From Cellulosimicrobium arenosum (GTDB lineage Bacteria > Actinomycetota > Actinomycetes > Actinomycetales > Cellulomonadaceae): DNA of 64,000 nt. This document shows, one piece after another, positions 1 to 9,243 of this stretch (positions within the stretch are counted from its first letter, which is position 1; every line of letters begins with the position of its first letter). The notes under the pieces are model-generated. The model was not told the origin of the DNA. It made no database searches and saw only the letters and a program-made list of their open reading frames with translations. The translations under genes and the position numbers were made by a program. The stretch lies in assembly GCF_014837295.1 (NCBI RefSeq), contig NZ_JACYHB010000001.1, forward strand, positions 248,001-312,000, read 5' to 3'.

Positions 1-192
1 CTGGCCGACGTGCGGTCCGTGGTCCGGGTCCCGCTGATCGCGAGCGGGGGAGCCGGCGCCGTCGAGCACTTCACCGCGGCGGCCCGTGCCGGGGCGGACG
101 CGGTCCTCGCCGCGAGCGTGTTCCACTTCGGGGCCATGACCGTGGGTGCCGTGAAGGACCGCATGCGGGCCGACGGCGTCACGGTGCGCTGA
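1..192 (+). CDS. hisF: Imidazole glycerol phosphate synthase cyclase subunit HisF, C-terminal fragment
   Basis: Only the last 63 codons are in the window; the gene is cut by the left edge. HisF is the cyclase half of IGP synthase in histidine biosynthesis and closes the imidazole ring with ammonia supplied by HisH. The visible part holds the late beta-strands of the (beta/alpha)8 barrel: the phosphate-binding segment [10 protein letters not shown] and the family-typical stretch [11 protein letters not shown]. It ends at TGA 190-192. hisI lies about 4 kb downstream, so this is a histidine locus interrupted by an ABC exporter pair. Identification is from motif recognition of the C terminus. Confidence 0.9.
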   Translation: MADVRSVVRVPLIASGGAGAVEHFTAAARAGADAVLAASVFHFGAMTVGAVKDRMRADGVTVR

Positions 193-359
193 TCGCTCGT
201 CGTCGTCCTCGGCCCTCCGTCGGGCCTCCGTCGGGCCTCCGTCGGCACGGGGCCGGACCGAGAACGGCACGGGGGGTTCACCCGGGGCGATGTCCAGGAG
301 TCCGTCGCCCCCGACCGTGCGAGAATCGTCGCACCCCGAACGAAAGACGAGGTCCGTCC

Positions 360-2402
360 GTGCCTGCCCGCACGACGCGCTCCACCAGAGCCGACGCCCG
401 CCCCGCCCGCACCGCTCCCACCGACTCCCTGCCCGACCCGTTCCCCGTCCGCCGCCCGCACGGCCTGACCGGCTCGCGCCTGCGACGCTCGCTCACCCTG
501 ATGTGGCGCGGCCTGCGCGACGAGTGGCGCACCTACGCGCTCGGGGTCGGCGCGTCGGCGCTGTTCGGCGCCCTCACTGTCGCCGTGAGCAGCGCCGTCG
601 GCACCGCGACGGACGAGGTGGTCGTCCCGGCTCTCGCGGGCGACGAGGCGGCGCGCGACCGGATCTGGGTCGCCGGGCTCGCGCTCGCCGGGATCGCCGT
701 CTCCCTCGCGCTGAGCGTGGCCGCGCGCCGGATCTTCGCGGGCAACGGCTTCGCGGCCCTGCAGGCGCGGCACCGCACGGTCGTCACGCGCCAGTACCTG
801 CGTCTGCCCATGTCGTGGCACCGCGCGCACCCGGCAGGACAGCTGCTGTCGAACGCCAGTGCGGACGTCGAGGCGTCGACCGGGGTGTTCAACCCGTTGC
901 CCTTCGCGCTGGGCGTCGTCGTCATGATCGGGGTCGCGGCGGTCATGCTGTTCCGCGCGGACGTCTGGCTGGCGTGCGCCGCGCTCGTGGTCATCCCGCT
1001 CGCCATCGCGGCCAACGTCGTCTTCCAGCGCTACATGTCGCCCGCGATCACGCGCGCGCAGCAGCTGCGGGCCGAGGTCGCCGACGTCGCGCACGAGAGC
1101 TTCGAGGCAGCGCTGCTGGTCTCGTCCCTCGGCACGCAGGACCGCGAGGAGGCGCGCTTCGCCGGGCGGACGGACACGCTGCGGGCCGCGAACGTGCGCG
1201 TCGGCCAGGTCCGCGCGTACTTCGACCCGGTGATCGAGATGCTGCCCGCGCTCGGCACGCTCCTCGTGCTGGGCGTCGGCACGGTACGTCTCGCGAGCGG
1301 GGCCGTGGAACCGGGCGACATCGTCTCCGCGGCCTACCTGCTCACGGTCATGGCGGTGCCCGTGCGCGCGTTCGGCTGGGTGCTGGGCGAGCTGCCGCGC
1401 GCCCTCGTCGGGTACGAGCGCATCAGCCGCGTGGTCGACGCCGGTGGCGTCCTGCGGGCGGGCACGGACGCGTTGCCCGCGGGGCAGCACGGTCTCGCGG
1501 TGCACCTCGACGGCGTCGGGGTCGACGTGCGCGCGGGCGGGCGGTCCGTGACCCTGCTCGACGACATCGAGCTCGACGTGCCCTCCGGCGCGACGGTCGC
1601 GATCGTCGGCCCGACGGGGGCGGGCAAGACGACCGTGGTCTCGCTCCTGGCCCGGCTCTCGGACCCGACGCGCGGACGCGTGCTGCTCGACGGCCGCGAC
1701 GTGCGCGACGTGCGCGAGCAGGACCTGATCTCCGCGGTCGCGCTCGTCGCGCAGCACGCGTTCGTGTTCGAGGACACGGTGCGCGCGAACGTCTCGCTGT
1801 CGGACGTCGGGCAGGGACCGGACGACGCGCAGGTGTGGGAGGCGCTGCGGCTCGCCCGCGTCGACGACGTCGTGGCGCGCCTTCCCGACGGGCTCGACTC
1901 CCCGCTGGGGGAGCGCGGCGCGAACCTGTCGGGGGGTCAGCGGCAGCGCCTCGCCATCGCGCGCGCTCTCGTGCGGCGCCCGCGCCTGCTCGTGCTCGAC
2001 GACGCCACCTCCGCCGTCGACCCTCGCGTCGAGCAGGAGATCCTCGCCGGGCTGCGGCGCGAGGGTGCCGCCCGGCCGACGGTCGTCATGGTCGCGTACC
2101 GCATGTCGAGCGTCGCGCTCGCCGACGTCGTCGTGCACGTCGCGTCCGGGCAGGTCGTGGACGTCGGGACCCATGCCGAGCTGGTCGCCCGCGACCCCGG
2201 CTACCGCGAGCTCGCGACCGCCTACGCGCGCGAGGCGGAGCGCCGCGCGCGGGACGAGGAGGACGAGGTCCCGGGCGACGACGTGCACCCCGGCGTGCTG
2301 CCGGCCGAGACCGACGACGAGGCCGGGGACCTCGCCGTGCAGGAGGACCGTGAGGCGACGGAGGCTGCGCGGCGCGCAGAGGCGGGGGCGCTGGAGGAAT
2401 GA
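360..2402 (+). CDS. ABC exporter half-transporter, degenerate-site subunit
   Basis: 680 residues, GTG start. An N-terminal six-helix membrane domain (about residues 45-320) is followed by a nucleotide-binding domain with Walker A GPTGAGKTT (about 417-425), signature LSGGQ (about 523) and Walker B LLVLDD (about 545). The catalytic glutamate after Walker B is aspartate (LDDATSAVD), and the switch histidine is tyrosine (VAYRMSSV, normally AHRLS). That is the degenerate half of a heterodimeric exporter of the BmrCD/TM287-288 type. The C-terminal 70 residues are an acidic, charged tail. The stop overlaps the next gene by 4 bp (ATGA), so the two are translationally coupled and should form a dimer. 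The substrate cannot be read from sequence; drug or lipid export is the usual role. Confidence 0.9.
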   Translation: MPARTTRSTRADARPARTAPTDSLPDPFPVRRPHGLTGSRLRRSLTLMWRGLRDEWRTYALGVGASALFGALTVAVSSAVGTATDEVVVPALAGDEAARDRIWVAGLALAGIAVSLALSVAARRIFAGNGFAALQARHRTVVTRQYLRLPMSWHRAHPAGQLLSNASADVEASTGVFNPLPFALGVVVMIGVAAVMLFRADVWLACAALVVIPLAIAANVVFQRYMSPAITRAQQLRAEVADVAHESFEAALLVSSLGTQDREEARFAGRTDTLRAANVRVGQVRAYFDPVIEMLPALGTLLVLGVGTVRLASGAVEPGDIVSAAYLLTVMAVPVRAFGWVLGELPRALVGYERISRVVDAGGVLRAGTDALPAGQHGLAVHLDGVGVDVRAGGRSVTLLDDIELDVPSGATVAIVGPTGAGKTTVVSLLARLSDPTRGRVLLDGRDVRDVREQDLISAVALVAQHAFVFEDTVRANVSLSDVGQGPDDAQVWEALRLARVDDVVARLPDGLDSPLGERGANLSGGQRQRLAIARALVRRPRLLVLDDATSAVDPRVEQEILAGLRREGAARPTVVMVAYRMSSVALADVVVHVASGQVVDVGTHAELVARDPGYRELATAYAREAERRARDEEDEVPGDDVHPGVLPAETDDEAGDLAVQEDREATEAARRAEAGALEE

Positions 2403-4213
2403 GCACGACGACGCAGGCAGGGGCGCGGATCGCCTCCGCGAGCTCCTTGGGGGTCCTCGCGACGCTGCGCCGCGGCGTGCAGGTCTCGCCGGAGATCCTC
2501 GACGGGCTCTGGGTCACGCTCGCCCTGGCCGTCGCCGCCGCCCTGGGGCGTGTCGTCGTGCCGATCGCCGTCCAGCAGACGATCGACACCGGGATCGGGG
2601 CCGAGAGCGGCCCGGACGCCACCCGCGTGGCGGTCCTCGTGAGCGTGGCCGCGGTGCTGCTCGTGGGCGCCGGGCTGTGCTCGGCGCTGGTCAACGTGCG
2701 GCTGTTCCGCTCCACGGAGGCCGGGCTCGCGTCGCTGCGGGTGCGCGCGTTCCGGCACGTCCACGACCTGTCGACGCTCACCCAGGGCACCGAGCGGCGC
2801 GGTGCGCTGGTCTCGCGCGTGACGAGCGACGTCGACACGATCTCGTTGTTCGTCCAGTGGGGCGGCATCATGCTGCTCGTCTCCGTCCTGCAGATCGGGG
2901 TGGCGACGGTGCTCATGGCGATCTACTCGTGGCAGCTCACGATCGTCGTGTGGGCGTGCTTCGTCCCGCTGTTCCTGGTCCTGCGGCCCGCCCAGCGCCA
3001 CGTGAACCAGGCCTACACCGACGTGCGCGCGCGGGTCGGCGCGATGCTCGGCGCGATCTCGGAGTCGGTCGTCGGCGCCGAGACCATCCGCGCCTACGGT
3101 GTCGGGGCCCGCACGGCGCGGCGCATCGACGCCGCGGTCGACGCGACCCGCGGCGCCATGGTCCGGGCTCAGAAGCTCGTCGCCGTCGTGTTCTCGTCCG
3201 GCGTCCTGGTGGCGAACCTCGTGCTCGCCGTCGTCGTGGTGCTCGGTTCCTACCTGGGCGTGGCGGGCGACATCAGCGTCGGGCAGCTGCTCGCGTTCCT
3301 CTTCCTCGTCCAGCTGTTCACCGGGCCGGTGCAGATGGCCACCGAGATCCTCAACGAGCTGCAGAACGCGGTCGCGGGGTGGAGGCGCGTCCTCGCGGTG
3401 CTCGAGACCCCGCTCGACGTGGTCGATCCCGGGGCCGACGGGGTGGTGAGCCCGCGCGGACCCGCGCACGTGCGCCTGGAGCGGGTGCGGTTCGCCTACC
3501 CGGACGGGCCCGAGGTCCTGCACGGCGTGGACCTCGACCTGCCGGCCCGTACGTCGGTCGCGGTCGTGGGGGCGACCGGGTCGGGCAAGACGACGATCGC
3601 CAAGCTCGTCACGCGGCTCATGGACCCCACGGGCGGCCGGGTCCTGCTCGACGGCGTCGATCTGCGCGAGGTCCGGGGCTCGAGCCTGCGCGAGCGCGTG
3701 GTCCTGGTGCCGCAGGAGGGCTTCCTGTTCGAGGGCACGGTCGAGGAGAACGCCGCGTACGGGCTGCGGGACGGGTCCGCGTCCGACGACGAGCGTCGCG
3801 CCCGGGTGGCGGCGGCCGTCGCACGGCTCGGGCTCACCGACTGGGTGGCGGACCTGCCCGACGGCGCGGGCACCCAGGTCGGGCAGCGCGGTGAGTCCTT
3901 GTCGGCGGGGGAGCGCCAGCTGGTCGCGCTGCTGCGCGCCTACCTGGCCGAGGCGGACCTCTTGGTGCTCGACGAGGCGACGTCCGCGGTCGACCCGGCG
4001 GCCGAGGTGCGGATCGCCCGTGCCCTCGCGACCCTCACGGCGGGCCGTTCGACGCTCACGATCGCCCACCGGCTCTCGACGGCCGAGGCGGCCGACCTCG
4101 TCGTCGTGGTCGATGCCGGGCACGTCGTCGAGGTCGGCTCGCACGCCGAGCTCGTCGAGGCGGACGGCGTGTACGCGCACATGCACGCGGCGTGGGTCTC
4201 CCAGACCCGATGA
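2399..4213 (+). CDS. ABC exporter half-transporter, catalytic-site subunit
   Basis: 604 residues, ATG start overlapping the previous stop. Membrane domain about residues 30-320. The nucleotide-binding domain has Walker [10 protein letters not shown] (about 392), Walker [13 protein letters not shown] with an intact catalytic Glu (about 523), and an intact switch histidine (IAHRLST, about 557). Its signature is LSAGE instead of LSGGQ. Paired with the upstream subunit this yields one competent ATP site (this Walker A/B/His plus the partner's LSGGQ) and one degenerate site. That explains why the two genes are adjacent and overlapping. Transport substrate unknown. Confidence 0.9.
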   Translation: MSTTTQAGARIASASSLGVLATLRRGVQVSPEILDGLWVTLALAVAAALGRVVVPIAVQQTIDTGIGAESGPDATRVAVLVSVAAVLLVGAGLCSALVNVRLFRSTEAGLASLRVRAFRHVHDLSTLTQGTERRGALVSRVTSDVDTISLFVQWGGIMLLVSVLQIGVATVLMAIYSWQLTIVVWACFVPLFLVLRPAQRHVNQAYTDVRARVGAMLGAISESVVGAETIRAYGVGARTARRIDAAVDATRGAMVRAQKLVAVVFSSGVLVANLVLAVVVVLGSYLGVAGDISVGQLLAFLFLVQLFTGPVQMATEILNELQNAVAGWRRVLAVLETPLDVVDPGADGVVSPRGPAHVRLERVRFAYPDGPEVLHGVDLDLPARTSVAVVGATGSGKTTIAKLVTRLMDPTGGRVLLDGVDLREVRGSSLRERVVLVPQEGFLFEGTVEENAAYGLRDGSASDDERRARVAAAVARLGLTDWVADLPDGAGTQVGQRGESLSAGERQLVALLRAYLAEADLLVLDEATSAVDPAAEVRIARALATLTAGRSTLTIAHRLSTAEAADLVVVVDAGHVVEVGSHAELVEADGVYAHMHAAWVSQTR

Positions 4214-4302
4214 CAGGTGCCGGTCGTCCGCGACGGACCGTTCCCGCCGCCGACGCGCGAGACGTGACGGCGGCACGGGCCGTCGTCTGGCAGGATTCTC
4301 GG

Positions 4303-4752
4303 GTGCCCGACTCGACCCCCGACACCCCGCCCGCCCCGACCGCCGGGCTGCGCCCCGACGTCGCCGCCCGGCTCAAGTGGGACGACGCCGGCCTGGTCGC
4401 CGCGATCGTCCAGCAGCACGACTCCGGCGAGGTCCTGATGCTCGGCTGGATGGACGACGAGGCGCTGCACCGCACGCTCACCAGCGGCCGGGTGACGTTC
4501 TGGAGCAGGTCGCGCAAGGAGTACTGGCGCAAGGGGGACACGTCGGGCCACGCGCAGCACGTGCGGTCCGTCGAGCTCGACTGCGACGGCGACGCGCTGC
4601 TCGTGCGCGTGCACCAGGTGGGTGCCGCGTGCCACACGGGGACCCGTACGTGCTTCGAGGCCGGCGGCGACCTCGGTGCCGTGGTGGGGGAGCAGCCGAC
4701 GGCCGACGGCACCGCACCGTCGGCGACGCCGTCCCCGGAGGAGGACCAGTGA
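4303..4752 (+). CDS. hisI: Phosphoribosyl-AMP cyclohydrolase
   Basis: 149 residues. Opens the adenine ring of phosphoribosyl-AMP, the third step of histidine biosynthesis, in the cytosol. The segment with DCDGD followed by [12 protein letters not shown] carries the family's Asp and Cys ligands for Mg and Zn. The core runs about residues 15-125, then a low-complexity tail. I chose GTG 4303 because the open frame upstream has no family similarity and a -10-like AGGATT lies just before it, as in a leaderless start; ATG 4210 is possible. There is no HisE domain, so PR-ATP pyrophosphatase must be encoded elsewhere. The stop overlaps the trpE start, coupling his and trp genes. Confidence 0.9.
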   Translation: MPDSTPDTPPAPTAGLRPDVAARLKWDDAGLVAAIVQQHDSGEVLMLGWMDDEALHRTLTSGRVTFWSRSRKEYWRKGDTSGHAQHVRSVELDCDGDALLVRVHQVGAACHTGTRTCFEAGGDLGAVVGEQPTADGTAPSATPSPEEDQ

Positions 4753-6329
4753 ACCCGACCGACCCGTCCGTGCCCGCCGCACCCGTCACCGTGCCGCCCG
4801 GCGGCCCCGCGTGGGGCGAGACGTGGCCCGCGCGCGACGGGTTCCGTGCGCTCGCGCCGTCGCGCCGCGTCGTGCCGGTCGTCCGGCGCCTCCTGGCCGA
4901 CGACGTCACGCCCGTCGGGCTGTACCGGACCCTCGCGGACGGGCGGGCGGGCACGTTCGTGCTCGAGTCGGCCGAGTCCGACGGTACCTGGGGTCGCTGG
5001 TCGTTCGTCGGGGTGACGTCGCGGGCCACGCTCACCGCCCGGGACGGTCGCGCGGTGTGGTCCGGCGACGTACCGGTCGGGATCCCGACCGAGGGCGACG
5101 TCGTCGAGGTGCTCGACGCGACCCTCGCCGCGCTGCGCACGCCGCCGATCGACGGGCTCCCGCCGCTCACCGGCGGGCTCGCGGGAGCGATCGGGTGGGA
5201 CGTGATCCGGCACTGGGAGCCGACGCTGCCGTCGCGGGCACCGGACGAGCTCGGCGTGCCGGAGCTCACGCTGTGCCTCGCGACGGACCTCGCCGTCGTC
5301 GACCACAGCGAGGGCTGCGTGTGGCTCGTCGCGAACGCGATCAACTTCGACGACACCGACGAGCGCGTCGACGAGGCGTACGCGGACGCCGTCGCCCGTC
5401 TCGACGCGATGCAGGCTCGGCTGGTGCGCGAGCCCACGCACGTCGTCTCGGCCGTGGGCGCGGCGCCCGAACCGGAGCTCGAGTTCCGCTCGACGCGCGA
5501 GGAGTTCGAGGCGTCGGTCGTCGCGGGCAAGGAAGCGATCCGGGACGGGGAGGTCTTCCAGGTGGTGCTGTCGCAGCGCCTCGACCTGGACTGCCCGGCG
5601 CCGCCCCTGGACGTCTACCGGGCGCTGCGCACGATCAACCCGAGCCCGTACATGTACTACTTCCAGCTCGTGGACGCGGACGGGCACGACTTCGCCGTGG
5701 TCGGGTCGAGCCCGGAGACGCTGGTCAAGGTGACCGACGAACGGGTCGTGACCTTCCCGATCGCGGGCTCGCGCCCGCGCGGCGCGACACCGGAGGAGGA
5801 CGTCGCGTTCGGCGAGGAGTTGCTGGCGGACCCGAAGGAGCGGGCCGAGCACATCATGCTCGTCGACCTGTCGCGCAACGACCTGGTCAAGGTGTGCGAG
5901 CCCACGTCCGTCGAGGTCGTCGAGTTCATGGTGACCAAGCGGTTCAGCCACATCATGCACCTGTGCTCGACGGTCGTGGGCACGCTGCGCCGTGACGCGT
6001 CGGCCCTGGACGCGTTCCGCGCGACCTTCCCCGCGGGCACGCTGTCGGGCGCGCCCAAGCCGCGCGCGATCGCTCTCATCGACGAGCTCGAACCGGCGTC
6101 ACGGGGCATCTACGGGGGCACGGCGGGGTACTTCGACTTCGCGGGGAACATGGACATGGCGATCGCGATCCGCACCGCCCTCGTCCGGGACGGTCGTGCG
6201 AGCGTGCAGGCGGGCGGCGGGATCGTCGCCGACTCGGTGCCGGCCCTGGAGTACGCGGAGTCGCGCAACAAGGCGGCGGCCGCCGTGCGCGCGGTCCAGG
6301 TCGCGGCCCGGCTGCGGAGCCTCGGATGA
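4749..6329 (+). CDS. trpE: Anthranilate synthase component I
   Basis: 526 residues, GTG start overlapping the hisI stop. Converts chorismate and ammonia (from TrpG) to anthranilate, the first committed step to tryptophan. The N-terminal regulatory domain keeps an LES-type tryptophan-binding motif (VLESAES, about residue 75), so feedback inhibition is expected. The C-terminal chorismate-binding domain has [21 protein letters not shown] and [10 protein letters not shown]. No trpG or trpD is nearby, so the glutaminase subunit is encoded elsewhere. The next gene overlaps by 4 bp. Confidence 0.96.
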   Translation: MNPTDPSVPAAPVTVPPGGPAWGETWPARDGFRALAPSRRVVPVVRRLLADDVTPVGLYRTLADGRAGTFVLESAESDGTWGRWSFVGVTSRATLTARDGRAVWSGDVPVGIPTEGDVVEVLDATLAALRTPPIDGLPPLTGGLAGAIGWDVIRHWEPTLPSRAPDELGVPELTLCLATDLAVVDHSEGCVWLVANAINFDDTDERVDEAYADAVARLDAMQARLVREPTHVVSAVGAAPEPELEFRSTREEFEASVVAGKEAIRDGEVFQVVLSQRLDLDCPAPPLDVYRALRTINPSPYMYYFQLVDADGHDFAVVGSSPETLVKVTDERVVTFPIAGSRPRGATPEEDVAFGEELLADPKERAEHIMLVDLSRNDLVKVCEPTSVEVVEFMVTKRFSHIMHLCSTVVGTLRRDASALDAFRATFPAGTLSGAPKPRAIALIDELEPASRGIYGGTAGYFDFAGNMDMAIAIRTALVRDGRASVQAGGGIVADSVPALEYAESRNKAAAAVRAVQVAARLRSLG

Positions 6330-6940
6330 CCGGTCCGAGCCGGCGGACGGCGATCTGGACGTTGCTGCTGCTCGGCGGGGCGACCCTCGCGGCGGCTGCA
6401 CCGACCTGGATCAGCACGACCGGGTCGACCGTGCTCGAGCCGGTGGTGGACGTCGCCGTCTCGGGGACGACGGCGGCACCCGGGGTCGGCGCCGCGGCCC
6501 TCGTCCTCGTCGCGGCGGCGCTCGCGCTCGGTCTCGTGGGCCGGGTCGGGCGCTGGGTCGTGCTCGCCGTCGCGGCGGTCAGCGGCGTGGTGGTCGTCGC
6601 GACCGCGCTCGGCGTGGTGCTCGACCCGGTCCCGGCCGCGCGGTCCGCGGTCGCCGAGGCGACGAACGTCACCGAGCCGACGTCCGAGGTCGTCGTGAGC
6701 GCGGCACCCTGGGTCGCCGTCACCCTCGGCGTCGCGACCGTGCTCGTCGCGCTGTGGGCGGCGGCCGGTTCCCGTGCCTGGGCAGGAGCGTCGACCCGCC
6801 ACGAACGGCCGACGAACCGCGCCCCCGCCCCTGAGACGACGGACCACGACACCTGGGACGCCCTGACCCGGGGCGCCGACCCGACCGACACCGACGACCC
6901 GAACGACACCGACGGGACGGCGGCTCCCGCCGGACGCTGA
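6326..6940 (+). CDS. Trp biosynthesis-associated membrane protein (Trp_oprn_chp family)
   Basis: 204 residues, ATG start overlapping the trpE stop. Four hydrophobic segments are visible (about residues 10-28, 50-70, 75-97, 128-148), with the conserved family pattern APTW near the end of the first helix. The last 55 residues are hydrophilic, rich in Asp and Thr. Actinobacteria consistently carry this integral membrane protein directly after trpE; its biochemical role is unknown. Synteny and overlap support the family call. Confidence 0.85.
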   Translation: MTGPSRRTAIWTLLLLGGATLAAAAPTWISTTGSTVLEPVVDVAVSGTTAAPGVGAAALVLVAAALALGLVGRVGRWVVLAVAAVSGVVVVATALGVVLDPVPAARSAVAEATNVTEPTSEVVVSAAPWVAVTLGVATVLVALWAAAGSRAWAGASTRHERPTNRAPAPETTDHDTWDALTRGADPTDTDDPNDTDGTAAPAGR

Positions 6941-7022
6941 TCCACCTCCCGCGCGCGACGACGAGCGGTCGGGGAGCGGTCCGATATCCTGGACGCACTT
7001 CATGACGAAAGGCATCACCCGC

Positions 7023-7283
7023 ATGCATGACATGGCCGAGAACACGCAGCCGACCGAGGTCTCCTACCTGCCCCCGGCAGCGCCGCCCACGAACCACGGC
7101 GACACCGTCGCGGCGTGGACCGCGATGACCGGTGTGATGATCGGTGCACTCGTCGGGGCGATCGCCTTCGTCGTCGCCGCCGTGTGGCTGTTCTGGGTGG
7201 GCATCGGCATCATCGTCCTCGCACTGCTCGTCGGCGTCGTCCTGCGCAACATGGGGTACGGGCAGAAGAAGGTCACCAGATGA
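7023..7283 (+). CDS. Small HGxxPAAW-type membrane protein
   Basis: About 86 residues with a two-helix hydrophobic stretch (about residues 38-85). The sequence NHGDTVAAWTAM just before the helices matches the actinobacterial HGxxPAAW family found in trp operons. Start is uncertain: ATG 7002, 7023 or 7032 are all in frame; 7023 has a weak GAAAGG ribosome site upstream. A -10-like TATCCT at 6985-6990 suggests its own promoter. The function of the family is not known. It overlaps the next gene by 4 bp. Confidence 0.75.
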   Translation: MHDMAENTQPTEVSYLPPAAPPTNHGDTVAAWTAMTGVMIGALVGAIAFVVAAVWLFWVGIGIIVLALLVGVVLRNMGYGQKKVTR

Positions 7284-7759
7284 CCCAGCCTCCGGGACCT
7301 GACGGTTCTCCGGAGCGCCCCGGCCCGCACCGGGCCGAGGACCAGCCACCACAGGGTCAGCCACCACAGGACCAGCCACCCCACGGCCAGGCGTACCCGC
7401 AGGGGTACCCGGCGTCCGACGCGGCCGGTGTCCCGCCGTACGCGGCGGCCCCGCCCGGGTACGGGTACGCGCCGACGCCGTACCCGCGCAACGACCTCGC
7501 CGTCTGGTCGCTCGTGCTGGGCATCGCCTCGTACGTGCTGAGCTGCGGACTCTTCACCGGTATCCCGGCGGTCATCGTCGGGTACAAGGCCCGCGGCGCG
7601 GTGCAGGCCGGCGAGGCGAACAACGGCGGCATGGCGACGGCGGGGATCATCCTCGGCTGGGTGGCGATCGGCCTCTCGGTCGCGGCCGTCGTCCTCCTCG
7701 TCCTGTTCGTCCCCGCGTTCCTCTACACCGTCGGCTCGACGATCCCCGACCAGCCGTGA
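7280..7759 (+). CDS. DUF4190 domain membrane protein with Pro/Gln-rich N terminus
   Basis: 159 residues. The first 70 are a disordered Pro/Gln/Gly/Tyr-rich leader containing short QPPQ repeats. Then comes a DUF4190-like pair of membrane helices (about 75-100 and 120-150) separated by a loop with YKARGAVQAGE and NGGMATAGIILG, which is characteristic of the family. ATG 7280 overlaps the upstream stop as ATGA. No enzymatic function is known. Its position in a run of overlapping small membrane-protein genes suggests co-expression. Confidence 0.8.
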   Translation: MTQPPGPDGSPERPGPHRAEDQPPQGQPPQDQPPHGQAYPQGYPASDAAGVPPYAAAPPGYGYAPTPYPRNDLAVWSLVLGIASYVLSCGLFTGIPAVIVGYKARGAVQAGEANNGGMATAGIILGWVAIGLSVAAVVLLVLFVPAFLYTVGSTIPDQP

Positions 7760-8184
7760 CCGCCGAGGCCCGGACGCGGGAGCGCACGCGTCGCGACGTG
7801 GCGGCGCCCGCCGTCCTCGGCGCGATCGTCGCGGGGGCCACCGCCTACGTCGCGCTGGTCGACCCCAACAGCCCCGGCCACTACCTGACGTGCCCGTTGC
7901 TGCTGCTCACGGGCCTCGAGTGCCCTGGCTGCGGTGCGCTGCGTGCGACGCACGACCTCGCTCACCTGGACCTGGCCGGGGCGTGGTCCATGAACCCGTT
8001 GTGGGTGGTGCTCGCCCCGACGCTCGTCCTGATGTGGGGCTGGTGGATGGCGCGGGCCTGGACCGGTCGTCCCGTCCGGCCGCTGCCGGTGCCGGTGGCC
8101 TGGGTGGGACTCGGCGTCCTCGTGGTCTTCGGCGTGCTGCGCAACGTCCCCGCGCTCTCCGGCTGGCTCGGTCCGGCGGCGTGA
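7756..8184 (+). CDS. DUF2752 membrane protein
   Basis: 142 residues, GTG start overlapping the upstream stop. Three hydrophobic helices (about 18-36, 80-97, 112-130). The hallmark motif CPGCGALRA (family consensus CPxCGxTRA) lies at about residue 55, and a conserved NPLW follows. DUF2752 proteins are small inner-membrane proteins of unknown role, often in trp-neighbourhood operons of actinobacteria. Confidence 0.85.
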   Translation: MTAEARTRERTRRDVAAPAVLGAIVAGATAYVALVDPNSPGHYLTCPLLLLTGLECPGCGALRATHDLAHLDLAGAWSMNPLWVVLAPTLVLMWGWWMARAWTGRPVRPLPVPVAWVGLGVLVVFGVLRNVPALSGWLGPAA

Positions 8185-8353
8185 ACGGCGCGGCCGCCGT
8201 CCGGGCGACCGTCTCGTGAGATGAGCCGTGTCCGCCCCTCCTCGCCTGCGGCCCTACGATGGCTGGTATCTCGTCGGCACGGGCGTGGCAGCGACGGGTC
8301 GCGCCGGGAAGACGACGACGCAGGACCAGGACGAGCACGGGAGTGATGGGACG
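8185..8353 (+). promoter_or_regulatory. trpC upstream region with a possible 32-codon upstream ORF
   Basis: 169 bp separate the DUF2752 gene from trpC. A -10-like TACGAT lies at 8255-8260. An ATG at 8259 opens a 32-codon frame that ends in TGA 8355-8357, overlapping the trpC start codon as ATGA. It encodes one Trp (ARAWQRR) followed by an Arg run that uses rare AGA and AGG codons. It could be a coupled leader peptide. If the -10 call is right, however, transcription would begin after this ATG and the frame would not be translated. A GGGAG ribosome site lies at 8339-8343. Confidence 0.35.
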
Positions 8354-9166
8354 ATGACGGTTCTCGACGACATCGTCGCGGGCGTGCGCGAGGACCTCGC
8401 GGCGCGACAGGCGACGACCTCGCTGGACGACCTCAAGGAACGTGCCTCCCGCGCGCCCGGCGCGCTGGAGTGCGTCAGCCGCCTCAAGGCGGACGACGCG
8501 ATCGCGATCATCGCGGAGGTCAAGCGCTCCAGCCCGAGCAAGGGTGAGCTGGCCACGATCTCCGACCCCGCGGAGCTCGCGGGGGAGTACGAGAAGGGTG
8601 GCGCGTCCGCGATCTCGGTCCTGACCGAGCAGCGTCGGTTCCGCGGCAGCCTGGCCGACCTGGACGCCGTCCGCGGAACGGTCGACGTCCCGGTGCTCCG
8701 CAAGGACTTCATCGTCACGCCCTACCAGATCTGGGAGGCGAGGGCGCACGGGGCCGACATCGTGCTCCTCATCGTCGCGGCGCTCGAGCAGACCGTGCTC
8801 ACCTCGCTCGTGGAGCGCGTGCACTCGCTCGGGATGACGGCGCTCGTCGAGGTGCACACCCTCGACGAGGTCGGCCGGGCGCTCGACGCCGGCGCGCGTG
8901 TCGTGGGCGTCAACTCGCGGGACCTCAAGACCCTCGACGTGGACCGCTCGACGTTCGCACGCCTCGCTCCCGCCATCCCCGACGACGTCGTCCGCGTCGC
9001 CGAGTCCGGGGTGCGTGGTCCGCACGACGTCATGGACTACGCCCGCTCCGGAGCTCACGCCGTGCTCGTGGGCGAGGCGCTGGTGACGGACGACGCACCG
9101 CGAGCGTCCGTCGCCGACCTCGTGGCGGCCGGTGCGCACCCGTCGCTGTGGTCCGTGCGGCCCTGA
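8354..9166 (+). CDS. trpC: Indole-3-glycerol phosphate synthase
   Basis: 270 residues, monofunctional (no TrpF domain). Performs ring closure of CdRP to indole-3-glycerol phosphate. Motifs: [14 protein letters not shown] (catalytic Glu and Lys), [23 protein letters not shown], and [13 protein letters not shown] 8354 follows a GGGAG ribosome site. First gene of trpC-trpB-trpA, all same strand. With no trpF nearby, PRA isomerisation presumably uses the bifunctional HisA/PriA of actinobacteria. Confidence 0.96.
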   Translation: MTVLDDIVAGVREDLAARQATTSLDDLKERASRAPGALECVSRLKADDAIAIIAEVKRSSPSKGELATISDPAELAGEYEKGGASAISVLTEQRRFRGSLADLDAVRGTVDVPVLRKDFIVTPYQIWEARAHGADIVLLIVAALEQTVLTSLVERVHSLGMTALVEVHTLDEVGRALDAGARVVGVNSRDLKTLDVDRSTFARLAPAIPDDVVRVAESGVRGPHDVMDYARSGAHAVLVGEALVTDDAPRASVADLVAAGAHPSLWSVRP

Positions 9167-9243
9167 GGTCACGACCCGCCAGGGTCCCCTCGGGCGCCGC
9201 GCCCCGGTCCCAGCCCACCCCATCACGCAGGAGGTCCGGCCCC

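Noticed and set aside
211-246. Tandem GGCCTCCGTC-type repeat after hisF
   Set aside because: Three short units in a non-coding gap; too small and common in GC-rich DNA to be called a functional array. No CRISPR or VNTR evidence.
290-2353. Long Arg/Pro-rich open frames overlapping real genes
   Set aside because: Such frames occur throughout this GC-rich window on both strands. They lack domains, have skewed composition, and are covered by clear genes in another frame.
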